Below are positions 52,040-60,666 of a DNA stretch of 64,000 nucleotides, one piece after another (within the stretch, counting starts at the first letter, position 1; the number at the start of each line of letters is the position of its first letter). A program made the position numbers and the translations under genes. The DNA lies in the NCBI GenBank assembly GCA_016283615.1, contig JAEENG010000032.1, positions 1 through 64,000 on the forward strand, in the 5' to 3' direction. The DNA comes from Treponema sp. (GTDB lineage Bacteria > Spirochaetota > Spirochaetia > Treponematales > Treponemataceae). The notes beneath the pieces were generated by a model. That model had not been told where the DNA came from. It did not search any database and worked only from the letters and a program-made list of their open reading frames with translations.

Positions 52040-54982
52040 ATGTCTATTTCAAAAAGTTGGTTTTCTTATTTAACACGTGCCTTTGCACTGTCACTCTGCA
52101 CCGCCTTTTTATTGAACTTTGTATCCTGCAGCGATTCATCTACAAGCCAGGACCCCAAGGTAAAAATCATCCTTGATGCAAACGGCGGTTCTTTCTCAGA
52201 AACAACAGGAAAAACTGAAACGACACATACCCTTTTAATCAAAAAGAACCAGACATCTAAACTTTCAACAGCTGATGAACTTGGCCTTTCATACGCAAAT
52301 CATGAATTTAAAGGCTGGGCAAAAAGTCAGCAGGGCACGGTTGAATTCGACGATGGAGCTGACATAACTTCTTCTACAGATTTAACACTTTATGCACAGT
52401 GGGAAGCTGTAAATTCTACATACACAGTAAGACACCTTCTGCAAAACCTTCAAGATGACGAATACACCGAGGACGAAGAAGCCACAGAACAAAAAACAGG
52501 CACTTACGGCACTCAGACAGCTGCGGTCGCAAAAACCTATGAGGGTTTTACAGCCAAAACCATTGAACAGAAAACAATCCAGGCCGACGCCTCAACAGTT
52601 GTAGAAATCAAATACGACAGAAACACTTACACCCTTTCTTACAGTTCAACTTATGGAGATACACCTCAAGCTAAGACTGTTAAATACGAATATGTACTCA
52701 CCGCAGAAGATTTACCGGATCTGACACAAGCAAATTACAGTTTTAAAGGCTGGCTCTTTGAGGGAGCTTCAATTAAAGCAGGGTACACAGTTAAAAAAGC
52801 CATAACTCTTACAGCACAGTGGGATGAAATCATCGCATCTTACACAGTAAAACACCTTCTACAGAACCTTCAAGATAACAACTACACCGAGGATTCTACC
52901 GAGCAAAAATCGGGCAAATCAGGAACAAAGACAAGTGCCGCAGCCAAAACCTACGAAGGCTTTACAGCAAAAACCTTTGCACAGGAAACAATCCGGGACG
53001 ACGGCTCGACAGTTGTAGAAATCCACTACGACAGAAACACTTACACACTTTCTTACAGTTCAACATACGGGGAACCTCCTGTATCAAAAACTGTTAAATA
53101 CGGATATGTCCTCACCGCAGCCGACCTCCCTAATCTGACACAGACAAATTACAGCTTTAAAGGCTGGCTCCTTGACGGTACTTCAATTGCAGCAGGATAC
53201 ACAGTTAAAAAAGACATAACTCTTACAGCACAGTGGGAGGAAATCATTGCAACTTACACAGTAAAACACCTTCTCCAGAACCTTCAAGATGACGGCTACA
53301 CCGAGAAAGCCACAGAGCAAAAGTCGGGCAAATCCGGCACTAAGACTGTTGCCGCCGCAAAATCCTACGAAGGCTTTACTGCAAAAAGTTTTACGCAGGC
53401 CACAATCCAGGCTGCCGGCTCAACAGTTGTAGAAATCTACTACGACAGAAACAATTACACAATTTCTTACAGTTCAACTTATGGAGATACACCTCAAGCT
53501 AAGACTGTTAAGTACGGATACATTCTTACCGCAACCGACCTCCCAGATCTGACACAGACAAATTACAGCTTTAAAGGCTGGCTCATTGACGGGGCTTCAA
53601 TTGAAGCAGAATTCACAGTTAAAAAGGATATAACTCTTACAGCCCAGTGGGAGGTAGCCGCTTCAACTTATTTTGTTACAAAGGAAAACATCAGTGCTGT
53701 TATAGCAGCATTGACAGAAAACTCAACAATCGTAGTAACCGGGGAACTGTCAGACAGTGATTTAACAGCAATAGCATCTGCGATTGAGAATTCAACATAC
53801 AATGTAAATCTTGATTTATCACAGACAACAGGACTTACATCTATTCCAAAGCAGGCATTTATCAGTTGTTCAAAGCTTTCAGGAATCACTATTCCTGCCT
53901 CCGTTACTACTATTGGCATTTATGCTTTCGACGGCTGCATTTCTCTTTCTTCTGTCACTATTGCTGACTCTGTTACTACTATTGGCAACTACGCTTTCCA
54001 ACACTGCACTTTCCTTTCTTCTGTCACTATTCCTGACTCTGTTACTACTATTGGCAACTACGCTTTCCTTGGCTGCAAATTCCTTTCTTCTGTCACTATC
54101 CCTGACTCCGTTACTTCTATTGGTTACGACGCTTTCGGTGGCTGCTCTTCACTTGCTTCGGTCACTATTCCTGACTCCGTTACTTCTATAGGCAAAAATG
54201 CTTTCGTAAACTGCACTTCTCTTTCTTCTGTCACTATCCCTGACTCCGTTACTTCTATTGGTTACAACGCTTTCGGTGGCTGCACAAGTTTAACAGAAAT
54301 TTGTGTGAATTCAAATAGCACTAAATATTCTAGTATAGATGGAGTTCTGTTTAACAAAGGCGAAAAAACTTTAATTCAATACCCGGCAGGTAAACAATCT
54401 AATACATATACTATTCCTGACTCCGTTACTTCTATTGACAGATCTGCTTTCTGGAACTGCACTTCCCTTTCTTCTGTCACTATCCCTGACTCCGTTACTT
54501 CTATTGGTTACGACGCTTTCAGTGGATGCTCTTCACTTGCTTCGGTCACTATTCCTGACTCCGTTACTTCTATTCGTGACAACACTTTCGATGGCTGCTC
54601 AACCCTTTCTTCTGTCACTATCGGAGGCTCTGTTACTTATATTGACACCGCAGCTTTCCATGACTGCACTTCACTTTCTTCTGTCACTATTCCTGACTCA
54701 GTTACTTCTATTGGGGACAGTGTTTTCTCTGACTGTACTTCACTTACTTCTGTCACCATTGGCAACTCTGTTACTTCTATGGGTTGGTGTGCTTTTGCAG
54801 GCTGCACTGCACTCACATCACTCACCTTTAAGGATCCTACAACCTGGTATATAACAACAGACTTTATTGACTGGAACAACAAAACCGGCGGTACTGAAAC
54901 TGACGTAAGCGCCCCGGCAGCAAACGCCACTTATTTTAAGGACACCTACAAAGAGTACCACTGGTACAAGCTGGACGAGTAG
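52040..54982 (+). CDS. BspA-like leucine-rich repeat lipoprotein with Listeria-Bacteroides repeats
   Basis: A 980-residue surface lipoprotein. The signal peptide ends FVSC, with Cys30 the likely lipid site. A first InlB B-repeat-like unit (about 38-125, DANGGSFSETTG to TLYAQWE) is followed by three tandem units of about 139 residues, each with a YTVKHLLQNLQDD segment and a YSFKGWL...TLTAQW segment. Residues about 600-930 are 13 BspA-type leucine-rich repeats (AFxxCxSLSSVTIPDSVTSIG), interrupted once by NSNSTKYSSIDGVLFNKG. BspA proteins in oral treponemes and Bacteroidetes bind host proteins and other bacteria. It begins an accessory insert after pnp. Confidence 0.9.
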   Translation: MSISKSWFSYLTRAFALSLCTAFLLNFVSCSDSSTSQDPKVKIILDANGGSFSETTGKTETTHTLLIKKNQTSKLSTADELGLSYANHEFKGWAKSQQGTVEFDDGADITSSTDLTLYAQWEAVNSTYTVRHLLQNLQDDEYTEDEEATEQKTGTYGTQTAAVAKTYEGFTAKTIEQKTIQADASTVVEIKYDRNTYTLSYSSTYGDTPQAKTVKYEYVLTAEDLPDLTQANYSFKGWLFEGASIKAGYTVKKAITLTAQWDEIIASYTVKHLLQNLQDNNYTEDSTEQKSGKSGTKTSAAAKTYEGFTAKTFAQETIRDDGSTVVEIHYDRNTYTLSYSSTYGEPPVSKTVKYGYVLTAADLPNLTQTNYSFKGWLLDGTSIAAGYTVKKDITLTAQWEEIIATYTVKHLLQNLQDDGYTEKATEQKSGKSGTKTVAAAKSYEGFTAKSFTQATIQAAGSTVVEIYYDRNNYTISYSSTYGDTPQAKTVKYGYILTATDLPDLTQTNYSFKGWLIDGASIEAEFTVKKDITLTAQWEVAASTYFVTKENISAVIAALTENSTIVVTGELSDSDLTAIASAIENSTYNVNLDLSQTTGLTSIPKQAFISCSKLSGITIPASVTTIGIYAFDGCISLSSVTIADSVTTIGNYAFQHCTFLSSVTIPDSVTTIGNYAFLGCKFLSSVTIPDSVTSIGYDAFGGCSSLASVTIPDSVTSIGKNAFVNCTSLSSVTIPDSVTSIGYNAFGGCTSLTEICVNSNSTKYSSIDGVLFNKGEKTLIQYPAGKQSNTYTIPDSVTSIDRSAFWNCTSLSSVTIPDSVTSIGYDAFSGCSSLASVTIPDSVTSIRDNTFDGCSTLSSVTIGGSVTYIDTAAFHDCTSLSSVTIPDSVTSIGDSVFSDCTSLTSVTIGNSVTSMGWCAFAGCTALTSLTFKDPTTWYITTDFIDWNNKTGGTETDVSAPAANATYFKDTYKEYHWYKLDE
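52421..53666. repeat. Three tandem coding repeats of about 415 bases
   Basis: Units begin at 52421, 52841 and 53255 with TACACAGTAA followed by AACACCTTCT or a one-base variant. Periods are 420 and 414 bases. DNA identity is high over long stretches, so unequal recombination could change the copy number in frame. Confidence 0.88.
53838..54840. repeat. Tandem 69-base coding repeats (13 leucine-rich repeats)
   Basis: A 69-base unit containing variants of TCTGTCACTATTCCTGACTC recurs 13 times with one longer insertion near 54290-54430. Each unit encodes 23 residues. Several neighbouring units are almost identical at DNA level. Confidence 0.9.
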
Positions 54983-54991
54983 CAGTGACAA

Positions 54992-55017
54992 GGGCCCGGC
55001 GCATCAGCGCCAGGCCC
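54992..55017. other. GC-rich hairpin after the BspA-like gene
   Basis: GGGCC-C-GGCGC (54992-55002) folds against GCGCC-A-GGCCC (55007-55017) with one C-A mismatch and an ATCA loop. 22 of 26 bases are G or C in an AT-rich region. No T tract follows. Confidence 0.65.
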
Positions 55018-55041
55018 GGCTCCCTGGCATTCCCGCGCTGA

Positions 55042-55073
55042 TAACAACTGCTTTGAAGCTTTGCTAGGCGTTA
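55042..55073. other. attC-like palindromic element
   Basis: TAACAACTGCTTTGAAGC is followed by TTTGCTAGGCGTTA. The TAACAA and GGCGTTA ends and the central AAGCTT resemble integron attC recombination sites. However, the element is only 32 bases and the outer core-site bases do not fit RYYYAAC/GTTRRRY. No integrase gene is in the window. Confidence 0.3.
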
Positions 55074-55091
55074 TTAATTCACTTTATCATA

Positions 55092-55373
55092 ATGAGTCCA
55101 CATTCGAATAATTTTTACAGTTCCAATAATATTTATTTGCCATCTTATATGACAATCAATATTTCAAGTGAACTTACTGCCATCACAGATTCAAATAAAC
55201 CTGTAATTACACCGCAAAGTTATTCAGAAGGTGTACAGATTCTTGAAGTAGCTGATACTGTATTACTGAATGATGCTGCTCCAAAATTTGCTGTAACACC
55301 TCAGACTGATGGCGATGGTAATCAGATTACCTGGGAAATAACCACTGAAGGAAAGTTACATCAAGTAGAGTAG
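55092..55373 (+). CDS. Orphan 93-residue protein, possible remnant of a surface protein
   Basis: A short ORF without a signal peptide or clear ribosome site. Its sequence is Ser/Asn/Thr-rich and polar, and it looks like the C-terminal end of an exported repeat protein (AAPKFAVTPQTDGDGNQITWEITTEG). It is not similar to the neighbouring BspA-like protein. A good terminator follows, so it may be the stump of a deleted gene or a cassette-borne gene. I do not recognise a family. Confidence 0.45.
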   Translation: MSPHSNNFYSSNNIYLPSYMTINISSELTAITDSNKPVITPQSYSEGVQILEVADTVLLNDAAPKFAVTPQTDGDGNQITWEITTEGKLHQVE

Positions 55374-55380
55374 TTTTTCA

Positions 55381-55409
55381 CAGGCTCAGGTAAAAATGAG
55401 CCTGTTTTT
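55381..55409 (+). terminator. Intrinsic terminator after the orphan ORF
   Basis: CAGGCTCA (55381-55388) pairs perfectly with TGAGCCTG (55397-55404), followed by five T residues. The stem is 8 pairs with an 8-base loop. Confidence 0.85.
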
Positions 55410-55519
55410 CCCATCCTCACGTATCAGTGTTTATCTGTGTCTCATTTATTCCATCTGTGTTCATCTGTGTCAAAAAACTGCTATATTTATTCTAAAATAA
55501 CAGAAAATTATCCCTGTTT

Positions 55520-55554
55520 TTTGCCGGTTTTTAAAAATCAAAACAATATATATA
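55520..55554 (+). promoter_or_regulatory. Shared upstream element of the Rpn gene (copy B)
   Basis: TTTGCCGGTTTTT (55520-55532) and TATATATA (55547-55554) lie 14 bases apart, 76 to 54 bases before the ATG at 55608. The same pair precedes the paralogue at 713 on the minus strand. Confidence 0.5.
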
Positions 55555-55607
55555 GTGTACGTAAAAGCTAACGCAATCCGTTAATTCAATATTATTGTGG
55601 AGAAAAA

Positions 55608-56429
55608 ATGTCCGAATTTAATATAACCTATGACGAGCGCTGGGAAAATCTTACACTGGCGAATAATTTTATTTTTTACATAGTAATGCGTCATCACCCG
55701 GACGCATGCAAGCATTTGATTGAACTTTTACTTGGCATTAAAATCGACAAAATAGAAATGCGCGGAGAGGAAACTGTTTCTGTTGATTTGACTTCTCATA
55801 GTATTCGGCTGGACGTTTATGTAAAAGATACTGACAGAATCTATGACATTGAAATGCAGACAATTAATACATACGACTTGCCTGAACGGGCACGTTATTA
55901 TCAGGGTGTAATTGATATTGATAACTTAAAATCTGGAGAAAAATATACAAAGTTAAAAAATTCACATATTATTTTTATATGTCTGGATGATATTTTTAAG
56001 AATGGTCTGCCTTTTTATACTTTTGAAAATCTGTGTCTTGAGGATAATTCAATCAGACTGAATGATCGTGCCTTTAAACACTTTTTTATAGCAGAAAATT
56101 GTGTTAAAATTACAAGTAATAAAGAGATGCAGGAATTTTTTGAATTTTTACTTTCTAATAAAAGTTCAAATGGTTTTACTTCAGATTTGGGAAATTATGT
56201 TGAGGATGCAAAACATAATACCCGATGGAGGCAGCAGTATATGACATGGGAAAGAATGCAGACTTACGCAAGAGACGAAGGTTCGTTAGAAAAGGCAATT
56301 GAAACTGCCGAAAACCTCCTCAAAATGAACTTAGGTACTCCCGAACAGATTGCAAAGGCTGTAAATCTCCCCCTTGAACAGATCCTTTCCATAAAAGAGA
56401 ATCTACTCGCAGAGCCGGCTGAAAAATAA
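55608..56429 (+). CDS. Rpn/PD-(D/E)XK nuclease family protein
   Basis: A complete 273-residue paralogue of the gene at the left edge. The nuclease core has D69 in RLDVY, E82 and Q84 in DIEMQ, and the conserved ERARYYQG block. A helical C-terminal region follows. Members are DNA endonucleases linked to recombination, and some defend against phage; many are annotated as putative transposases. GTGGAG lies before the ATG. The last 62 residues (from M212) form a helical unit with an [19 protein letters not shown] segment, and could be made separately from the internal start at 56241. It lies in the accessory insert between pnp and dut. Confidence 0.88.
   Translation: MSEFNITYDERWENLTLANNFIFYIVMRHHPDACKHLIELLLGIKIDKIEMRGEETVSVDLTSHSIRLDVYVKDTDRIYDIEMQTINTYDLPERARYYQGVIDIDNLKSGEKYTKLKNSHIIFICLDDIFKNGLPFYTFENLCLEDNSIRLNDRAFKHFFIAENCVKITSNKEMQEFFEFLLSNKSSNGFTSDLGNYVEDAKHNTRWRQQYMTWERMQTYARDEGSLEKAIETAENLLKMNLGTPEQIAKAVNLPLEQILSIKENLLAEPAEK
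56227..56429 (+). CDS. Possible internal ORF: 62-residue C-terminal product of the Rpn gene
   Basis: GGAGG (56227-56231) lies nine bases before an in-frame ATG (56241-56243, codon 212). Translation from there gives 62 residues identical to the Rpn C-terminus. The other paralogue has the same GGAGG-9-ATG at the same codon. E. coli Rpn genes are reported to make a small C-terminal antitoxin from an internal start, so this may be the same design. Expression is inferred, not shown. Confidence 0.5.
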
Positions 56430-56516
56430 ACATCCGCGCCTCATTCACACGTATCTGTGCCTTTATAAATTCGTCTCCTGCAAAATATTCCTGTTTCTAT
56501 TTATCTCGTTTTTATG

Positions 56517-56522
56517 TATAAT
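56517..56522 (+). promoter_or_regulatory. Possible -10 box of dut
   Basis: A perfect TATAAT lies 7 bases before the dut ATG at 56530, with only a weak -35 (TTTCTA) 17 bases upstream. If used, the mRNA would be nearly leaderless. Confidence 0.35.
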
Positions 56523-56529
56523 AATCATC

Positions 56530-56970
56530 ATGAATACATGTAAAATAAAAATCCTTGCAGAAGAAGGCGTAAAACTTCCTGCTTACCAGACTCCAGGCTC
56601 TGCCGGCTGTGATATCTGTGCTTTTTTGTCTGAAGAAATTGTATTAAAGCCGGGCGAAAAGGCTCTTGTTCCGACCGGAATTAAAATGGCCATTGAAGAA
56701 GGTTATGAAGTTCAGGTGCGTCCGCGCTCAGGACTTGCTGCTAAAAACGGAGTAACTGTTTTAAACACTCCGGGAACCATAGACAGCGATTACCGCGGCG
56801 AAGTAAAAGTTATTCTTATAAATCTTGGAAAAGAAGACTTTGTAATTAAAAACGGAGAAAGAATTGCCCAGCTTGTCTGCGCCCCTGTTACTCAGGCAGT
56901 TTTTGAAAAGGCTTTGAGCCTCGACGAAACTGAACGCGGCGCCGGTGGATTTGGAAGCACAGGAAAATAG
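56530..56970 (+). CDS. dut: dUTP diphosphatase
   Basis: A 146-residue trimeric dUTPase that keeps uracil out of DNA and supplies dUMP. All five family motifs are present: [38 protein letters not shown] and the C-terminal [10 protein letters not shown]. No clear ribosome site. It starts the dut-lptF-lptG-tgt-HEAT series. Confidence 0.97.
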   Translation: MNTCKIKILAEEGVKLPAYQTPGSAGCDICAFLSEEIVLKPGEKALVPTGIKMAIEEGYEVQVRPRSGLAAKNGVTVLNTPGTIDSDYRGEVKVILINLGKEDFVIKNGERIAQLVCAPVTQAVFEKALSLDETERGAGGFGSTGK

Positions 56971-56978
56971 TTTTTTAT

Positions 56979-58427
56979 ATGTTCCATTTGTCTGATAAAA
57001 TCATCGAATTCAACAGGAAAGTTGATGAATTTTATAAAAAAATCAGATCTAAATTCTCTTCAAAATATAAAGATTCAAAAGTACATAAATCTGTACGCCA
57101 TATTGAAGCCCTGGGTTATTATTACTATCGTCTTGTTCATAAAAGTAAGGCTTCAAGGCTTGTACGCGAATTTATCAATTCAACAATAAAGCCTTTCTTT
57201 AAGGACTTTAACCTTTTAAATAAAATTTTTGAACTTTTATCGCTTTTGATGGTCAAACTGGGATACAAAAAACAGGGCGAATATTTATCAACTGCGATGC
57301 AGGAAAAATCCGGCCTTAACCGCCACGTTTTGTACCGCTACCTTTTAAAAGAATTGTTTTTGTATTTCTTTGTAGCATTTCTCTTTTTCTTTTTTATTTT
57401 CTTTGTAAACCAGATTCTTCTGATTATTCAGAAAATCCTTGAAAAAAAGGTTCCTCTCTGGGACGTAATGCGCCTTATGACTTACGCTTTGCCTTCAATC
57501 ATTGCGCAGTCGGCTCCTTTTGCAACCCTCGTAGGCTTTTTAATGTGTCTCGGACGACTTGTAAGCGAAAACGAAATCCTTATTCTCCGCGCTTCAGGGC
57601 AGGGCTATAAAACTATTTTGATTCCTGTTGTTTCTCTCGGTCTTGCAATTTCGTGCGTATCATTTTTTGTAAATGACTACATGCTTCCGCTCGGAACAAT
57701 TAAATACAATGAACTTTACCGTTCAATCCTCCAATCCAATCCTGCAGTTGAACTTGAACCAAATTCCGTAAAAAAAGCCGTCGACAAAACTCTTGTAATC
57801 GGCCAGGTCAAGGACGAAAACGTAAGCGATCTTCTTTTCTTTGATACGGGCACTGACTCGCAGCAGCGTATTATCGTTGCAGATGCTTCTGTCGTAAAAA
57901 AAGCCAGTGAGCCGGGCGTTTTGATGGCTATCCAGATGAATAATGCGACTGTGCTTCTTTTTGACAAGGCCCGCCGGGATAAATACGATGTTCTGACTTC
58001 TGACTCAATGCTTTTGAATGTTTTTGAATCTTCTATCAGTTCAACTTCCAACCGTGTTAGTCCGCGCGAAATGACCAGCTATGACCTTCATAAACGAATC
58101 AAGGCCTTTGAAAAAATGGAAGGTCATTCTAAAAAGCAGCTCAATTCATACAAACTTGAATACAATAAAAAGTTCTCCCTCCCGTTTGGTTCAATCTTTT
58201 TTGCCTTCCTTGCACTGCCTCTTGCGCTGATGTTCGGAAAGCACAACGGACAGACCATCGGTTTGATTATTGGTATTGTTATCAGCGTTTTGTACTGGAC
58301 GATGATGATTCTGGGACAGATTTTTGGTAACCGCGGAGGATACTCAGGCTTCTGGATGATGTGGGCTCCGAATATTACAATTTTTATAGTCGGGTCGTGC
58401 TTTTACGTGGGGCTTTTAAGAAAATGA
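56979..58427 (+). CDS. lptF: LptF/LptG (YjgP/YjgQ) family permease 1
   Basis: A 482-residue membrane protein. A basic cytoplasmic N-terminal extension of about 125 residues precedes the permease core. Three membrane segments (around 135-160, 175-200 and 220-245) are followed by a large periplasmic beta-jellyroll (about 255-385) and further segments at the C-terminus (FGSIFFAFLALPLALMFGK). In Gram-negative bacteria this family exports LPS with LptB. Many treponemes lack classical LPS, so the cargo may be another lipid. Its last bases overlap the second permease (ATGA). Confidence 0.88.
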   Translation: MFHLSDKIIEFNRKVDEFYKKIRSKFSSKYKDSKVHKSVRHIEALGYYYYRLVHKSKASRLVREFINSTIKPFFKDFNLLNKIFELLSLLMVKLGYKKQGEYLSTAMQEKSGLNRHVLYRYLLKELFLYFFVAFLFFFFIFFVNQILLIIQKILEKKVPLWDVMRLMTYALPSIIAQSAPFATLVGFLMCLGRLVSENEILILRASGQGYKTILIPVVSLGLAISCVSFFVNDYMLPLGTIKYNELYRSILQSNPAVELEPNSVKKAVDKTLVIGQVKDENVSDLLFFDTGTDSQQRIIVADASVVKKASEPGVLMAIQMNNATVLLFDKARRDKYDVLTSDSMLLNVFESSISSTSNRVSPREMTSYDLHKRIKAFEKMEGHSKKQLNSYKLEYNKKFSLPFGSIFFAFLALPLALMFGKHNGQTIGLIIGIVISVLYWTMMILGQIFGNRGGYSGFWMMWAPNITIFIVGSCFYVGLLRK

Positions 58428-59494
58428 CGCTTGTTAAATATCTTGTCAGAAAATTTATTCCTCTTTTAATCGGCTCCGTATTCTTTTTTGCCTTTGTACT
58501 GGTTCTTGTGGATTTATTCATGAATCTCTGGAATTTTATTTCCAACGCGGTGCCGGCAGGAACTGTATTTAAAATCATGGCCCTTTACGTTCCAAAAACT
58601 TTGTGGTACGCGGCCCCGCTTGGAATTCTTTTTGCAGTTTCCTACACGCTTTCTGATTTTTACGCAAATAATGAACTCATTGCAATTTTTGCTTCGGGAG
58701 TTCCGCTCATTAAGTTTACAGCTCCTCTTCTTGTGATTTCTGTAATTTTGAGTTTTGGTCTTTTTTATTTTGAAGACAAGGTTGTTGTTCCGACCTACGC
58801 AAAAAAAGTTGAACTTCAGGATTTTGCCTTAAATCAGGAAAAGACCCTTAACAACGATAAAATTGTCGTCATGAGCGAAAAGGGTAACGTTGTTTATAAG
58901 GCAGACTTTTTTGACAATGCCGCCCTCCGCCTTTACACAGTTTATATCATTATCAGAAACGAAGACAAAACTTTGAACTGCGTTGTCCGTGCAGACAGTG
59001 CGCTCTGGGTAGAAGACCACTGGAAACTCAGCGGTGCAACCAAATACACTCTCAACGGCGACACTCTCGAAACAAGCGATGTTGATTCACAGACACTTGA
59101 GCGTCTGACAGAAATCCCGGAAACTTTCCGTAACAACACAATCAGCGTTGAAACTGTAAATACAAAAGAAGCCAGGGCATATATCCGGCACTTAAAAAAA
59201 GCGGGCCTTCCTTACGGGGAGCCTTTGAGCGTTTATTATAAAAAGTATTCATTTCCGTTCATTCTTTTTATCGTCGTATTTCTGTCGATTGGTTTGAGCG
59301 GAAAAACCCGTAAAAACGTAATGCTTATCAGTCTTGCGTCCTGTATCACCGCGGCTGTAGTTTATTATGTTTTCCAGATGGTAACCATGCTTATGGCAAA
59401 ATTCGGTGTCCTCACTCCGTTCCTGGGAGCATGGCTTCCTGTCGCGCTCTTTGTCGCGATAAGTGTAGTTCTGCTCAAACACGCACGCACTTAA
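58424..59494 (+). CDS. lptG: LptF/LptG (YjgP/YjgQ) family permease 2
   Basis: A 356-residue paralogue of the preceding gene. ATG 58424 overlaps the upstream TGA and gives the usual start LVKYLVRKFIPLLIGSVFFF. Three membrane segments, a periplasmic domain (about 130-265) and three more segments fit the family, with YPKTLWYAAPLGILFAVSY-like packing before the jellyroll. The pair should form a heterodimeric exporter, with an ATPase encoded elsewhere. Confidence 0.88.
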   Translation: MTLVKYLVRKFIPLLIGSVFFFAFVLVLVDLFMNLWNFISNAVPAGTVFKIMALYVPKTLWYAAPLGILFAVSYTLSDFYANNELIAIFASGVPLIKFTAPLLVISVILSFGLFYFEDKVVVPTYAKKVELQDFALNQEKTLNNDKIVVMSEKGNVVYKADFFDNAALRLYTVYIIIRNEDKTLNCVVRADSALWVEDHWKLSGATKYTLNGDTLETSDVDSQTLERLTEIPETFRNNTISVETVNTKEARAYIRHLKKAGLPYGEPLSVYYKKYSFPFILFIVVFLSIGLSGKTRKNVMLISLASCITAAVVYYVFQMVTMLMAKFGVLTPFLGAWLPVALFVAISVVLLKHART

Positions 59495-59526
59495 TTTAAG
59501 CCTTTTGAATTTTATAAGGATTTACA

Positions 59527-60666
59527 ATGATTGAAAAGATTTTTGATATTGAACACGAATCAACTGACGGAAAAAGCCGCCGCGGAATTCTTCATCTGCC
59601 GCACGGAGATGTAAAAACTCCTGTCTTTATGCCTGTCGGAACCAATGCGACCGTAAAGGCTTTGACAAAGGACGACCTTGAAGAAATCGGTTTTGAAATT
59701 ATTCTTGCAAATACCTATCACCTTTATTTAAGGCCCGGAAGCGATATTATTGAACAGGCAGGCGGACTGCACGGCTTTTCCATGTGGAAAAAAAACTTTT
59801 TGACTGACTCGGGCGGCTTTCAGGTATGGTCACTTTCAAAACTCCGTAAAATTACCGAAGAAGGCGCCTATTTTGCTTCAAACATTGACGGAAGCCGCCA
59901 CATGTTTACCCCGGAAAAAGTTGTAGACGTTCAGGCACAGTTTAATTCGGACGTTCAGATGCAGCTGGACGTGTGCACCGGTTTTGGAATTGAAAAAAAA
60001 GAAGCCCTCAAGGCTCTGGAAATTACAGAAAACTGGGCAAAACGTGCCAAATCAGAATGGCTCATTCAGAAGGACAGAGGCTATAAAGGAATTCTTCTTC
60101 CGATTGTTCAGGGAAACTTTTTTGAAGACTTACGAAAGCGCAGTGCAGAGTTTGTAAGTGAACTTGATCTTCCTGCAATTGCAATCGGCGGGCTTAGTGT
60201 AGGGGAGCCTGCAGAAGAATTTGCTTCAATGCTTGAATACACTGTCGAACACCTTCCTAAAGAAAAATGCAAATACGTTATGGGAATCGGAACTCCTGAT
60301 TATATTCTCGAGGCTGTACACGCCGGAATCGATATGTTTGACTGCGTGCTTCCGACACGCAATGCCCGCAATGGAAGCTATTTTACTCACGACGGCAACC
60401 TTTCGATAAAACAGGAACGCTTTGCAAAAGATTTTAGTCCGGTTGACCGAGAATGTAACTGTAAGGTTTGCAGAACTTACAGCCGCGCTTACCTCCGTCA
60501 TCTTTTTAAGAGTCAGGAAATATTGAGCAGTACGCTTGCAAGTTATCACAATCTTTACTTTCTGCATAATATGATGGCAGAAATCCGTAACGCAATCGAC
60601 GAAAACAGGTTTGAAGAATATAGGACAAACTTTTTAACGCGATACCGGGGAGGTAACATAGTATGA
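59527..60666 (+). CDS. tgt: Queuine/preQ1 tRNA-ribosyltransferase
   Basis: A 379-residue enzyme that swaps guanine 34 for preQ1 in tRNAs for Asp, Asn, His and Tyr. Catalytic Asp is in LTDSGGFQVWSL and the nucleophile in MFDCVLPTRNARNG. Zinc ligands are in CNCKVC and the later His. The ribosome site AAGGA is well placed. It overlaps the HEAT gene by 4 bases (ATGA). Confidence 0.96.
   Translation: MIEKIFDIEHESTDGKSRRGILHLPHGDVKTPVFMPVGTNATVKALTKDDLEEIGFEIILANTYHLYLRPGSDIIEQAGGLHGFSMWKKNFLTDSGGFQVWSLSKLRKITEEGAYFASNIDGSRHMFTPEKVVDVQAQFNSDVQMQLDVCTGFGIEKKEALKALEITENWAKRAKSEWLIQKDRGYKGILLPIVQGNFFEDLRKRSAEFVSELDLPAIAIGGLSVGEPAEEFASMLEYTVEHLPKEKCKYVMGIGTPDYILEAVHAGIDMFDCVLPTRNARNGSYFTHDGNLSIKQERFAKDFSPVDRECNCKVCRTYSRAYLRHLFKSQEILSSTLASYHNLYFLHNMMAEIRNAIDENRFEEYRTNFLTRYRGGNIV

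Noticed and set aside
53838-54840. Regular 69-base repeats that could suggest a CRISPR array
   Set aside because: They are fully in frame, have no unique spacers and encode BspA-type leucine-rich repeats.
53811-54854. Leu/Ser-rich frames overlapping the leucine-rich repeats
   Set aside because: They arise from the repeated DNA in another frame and have no start signals.
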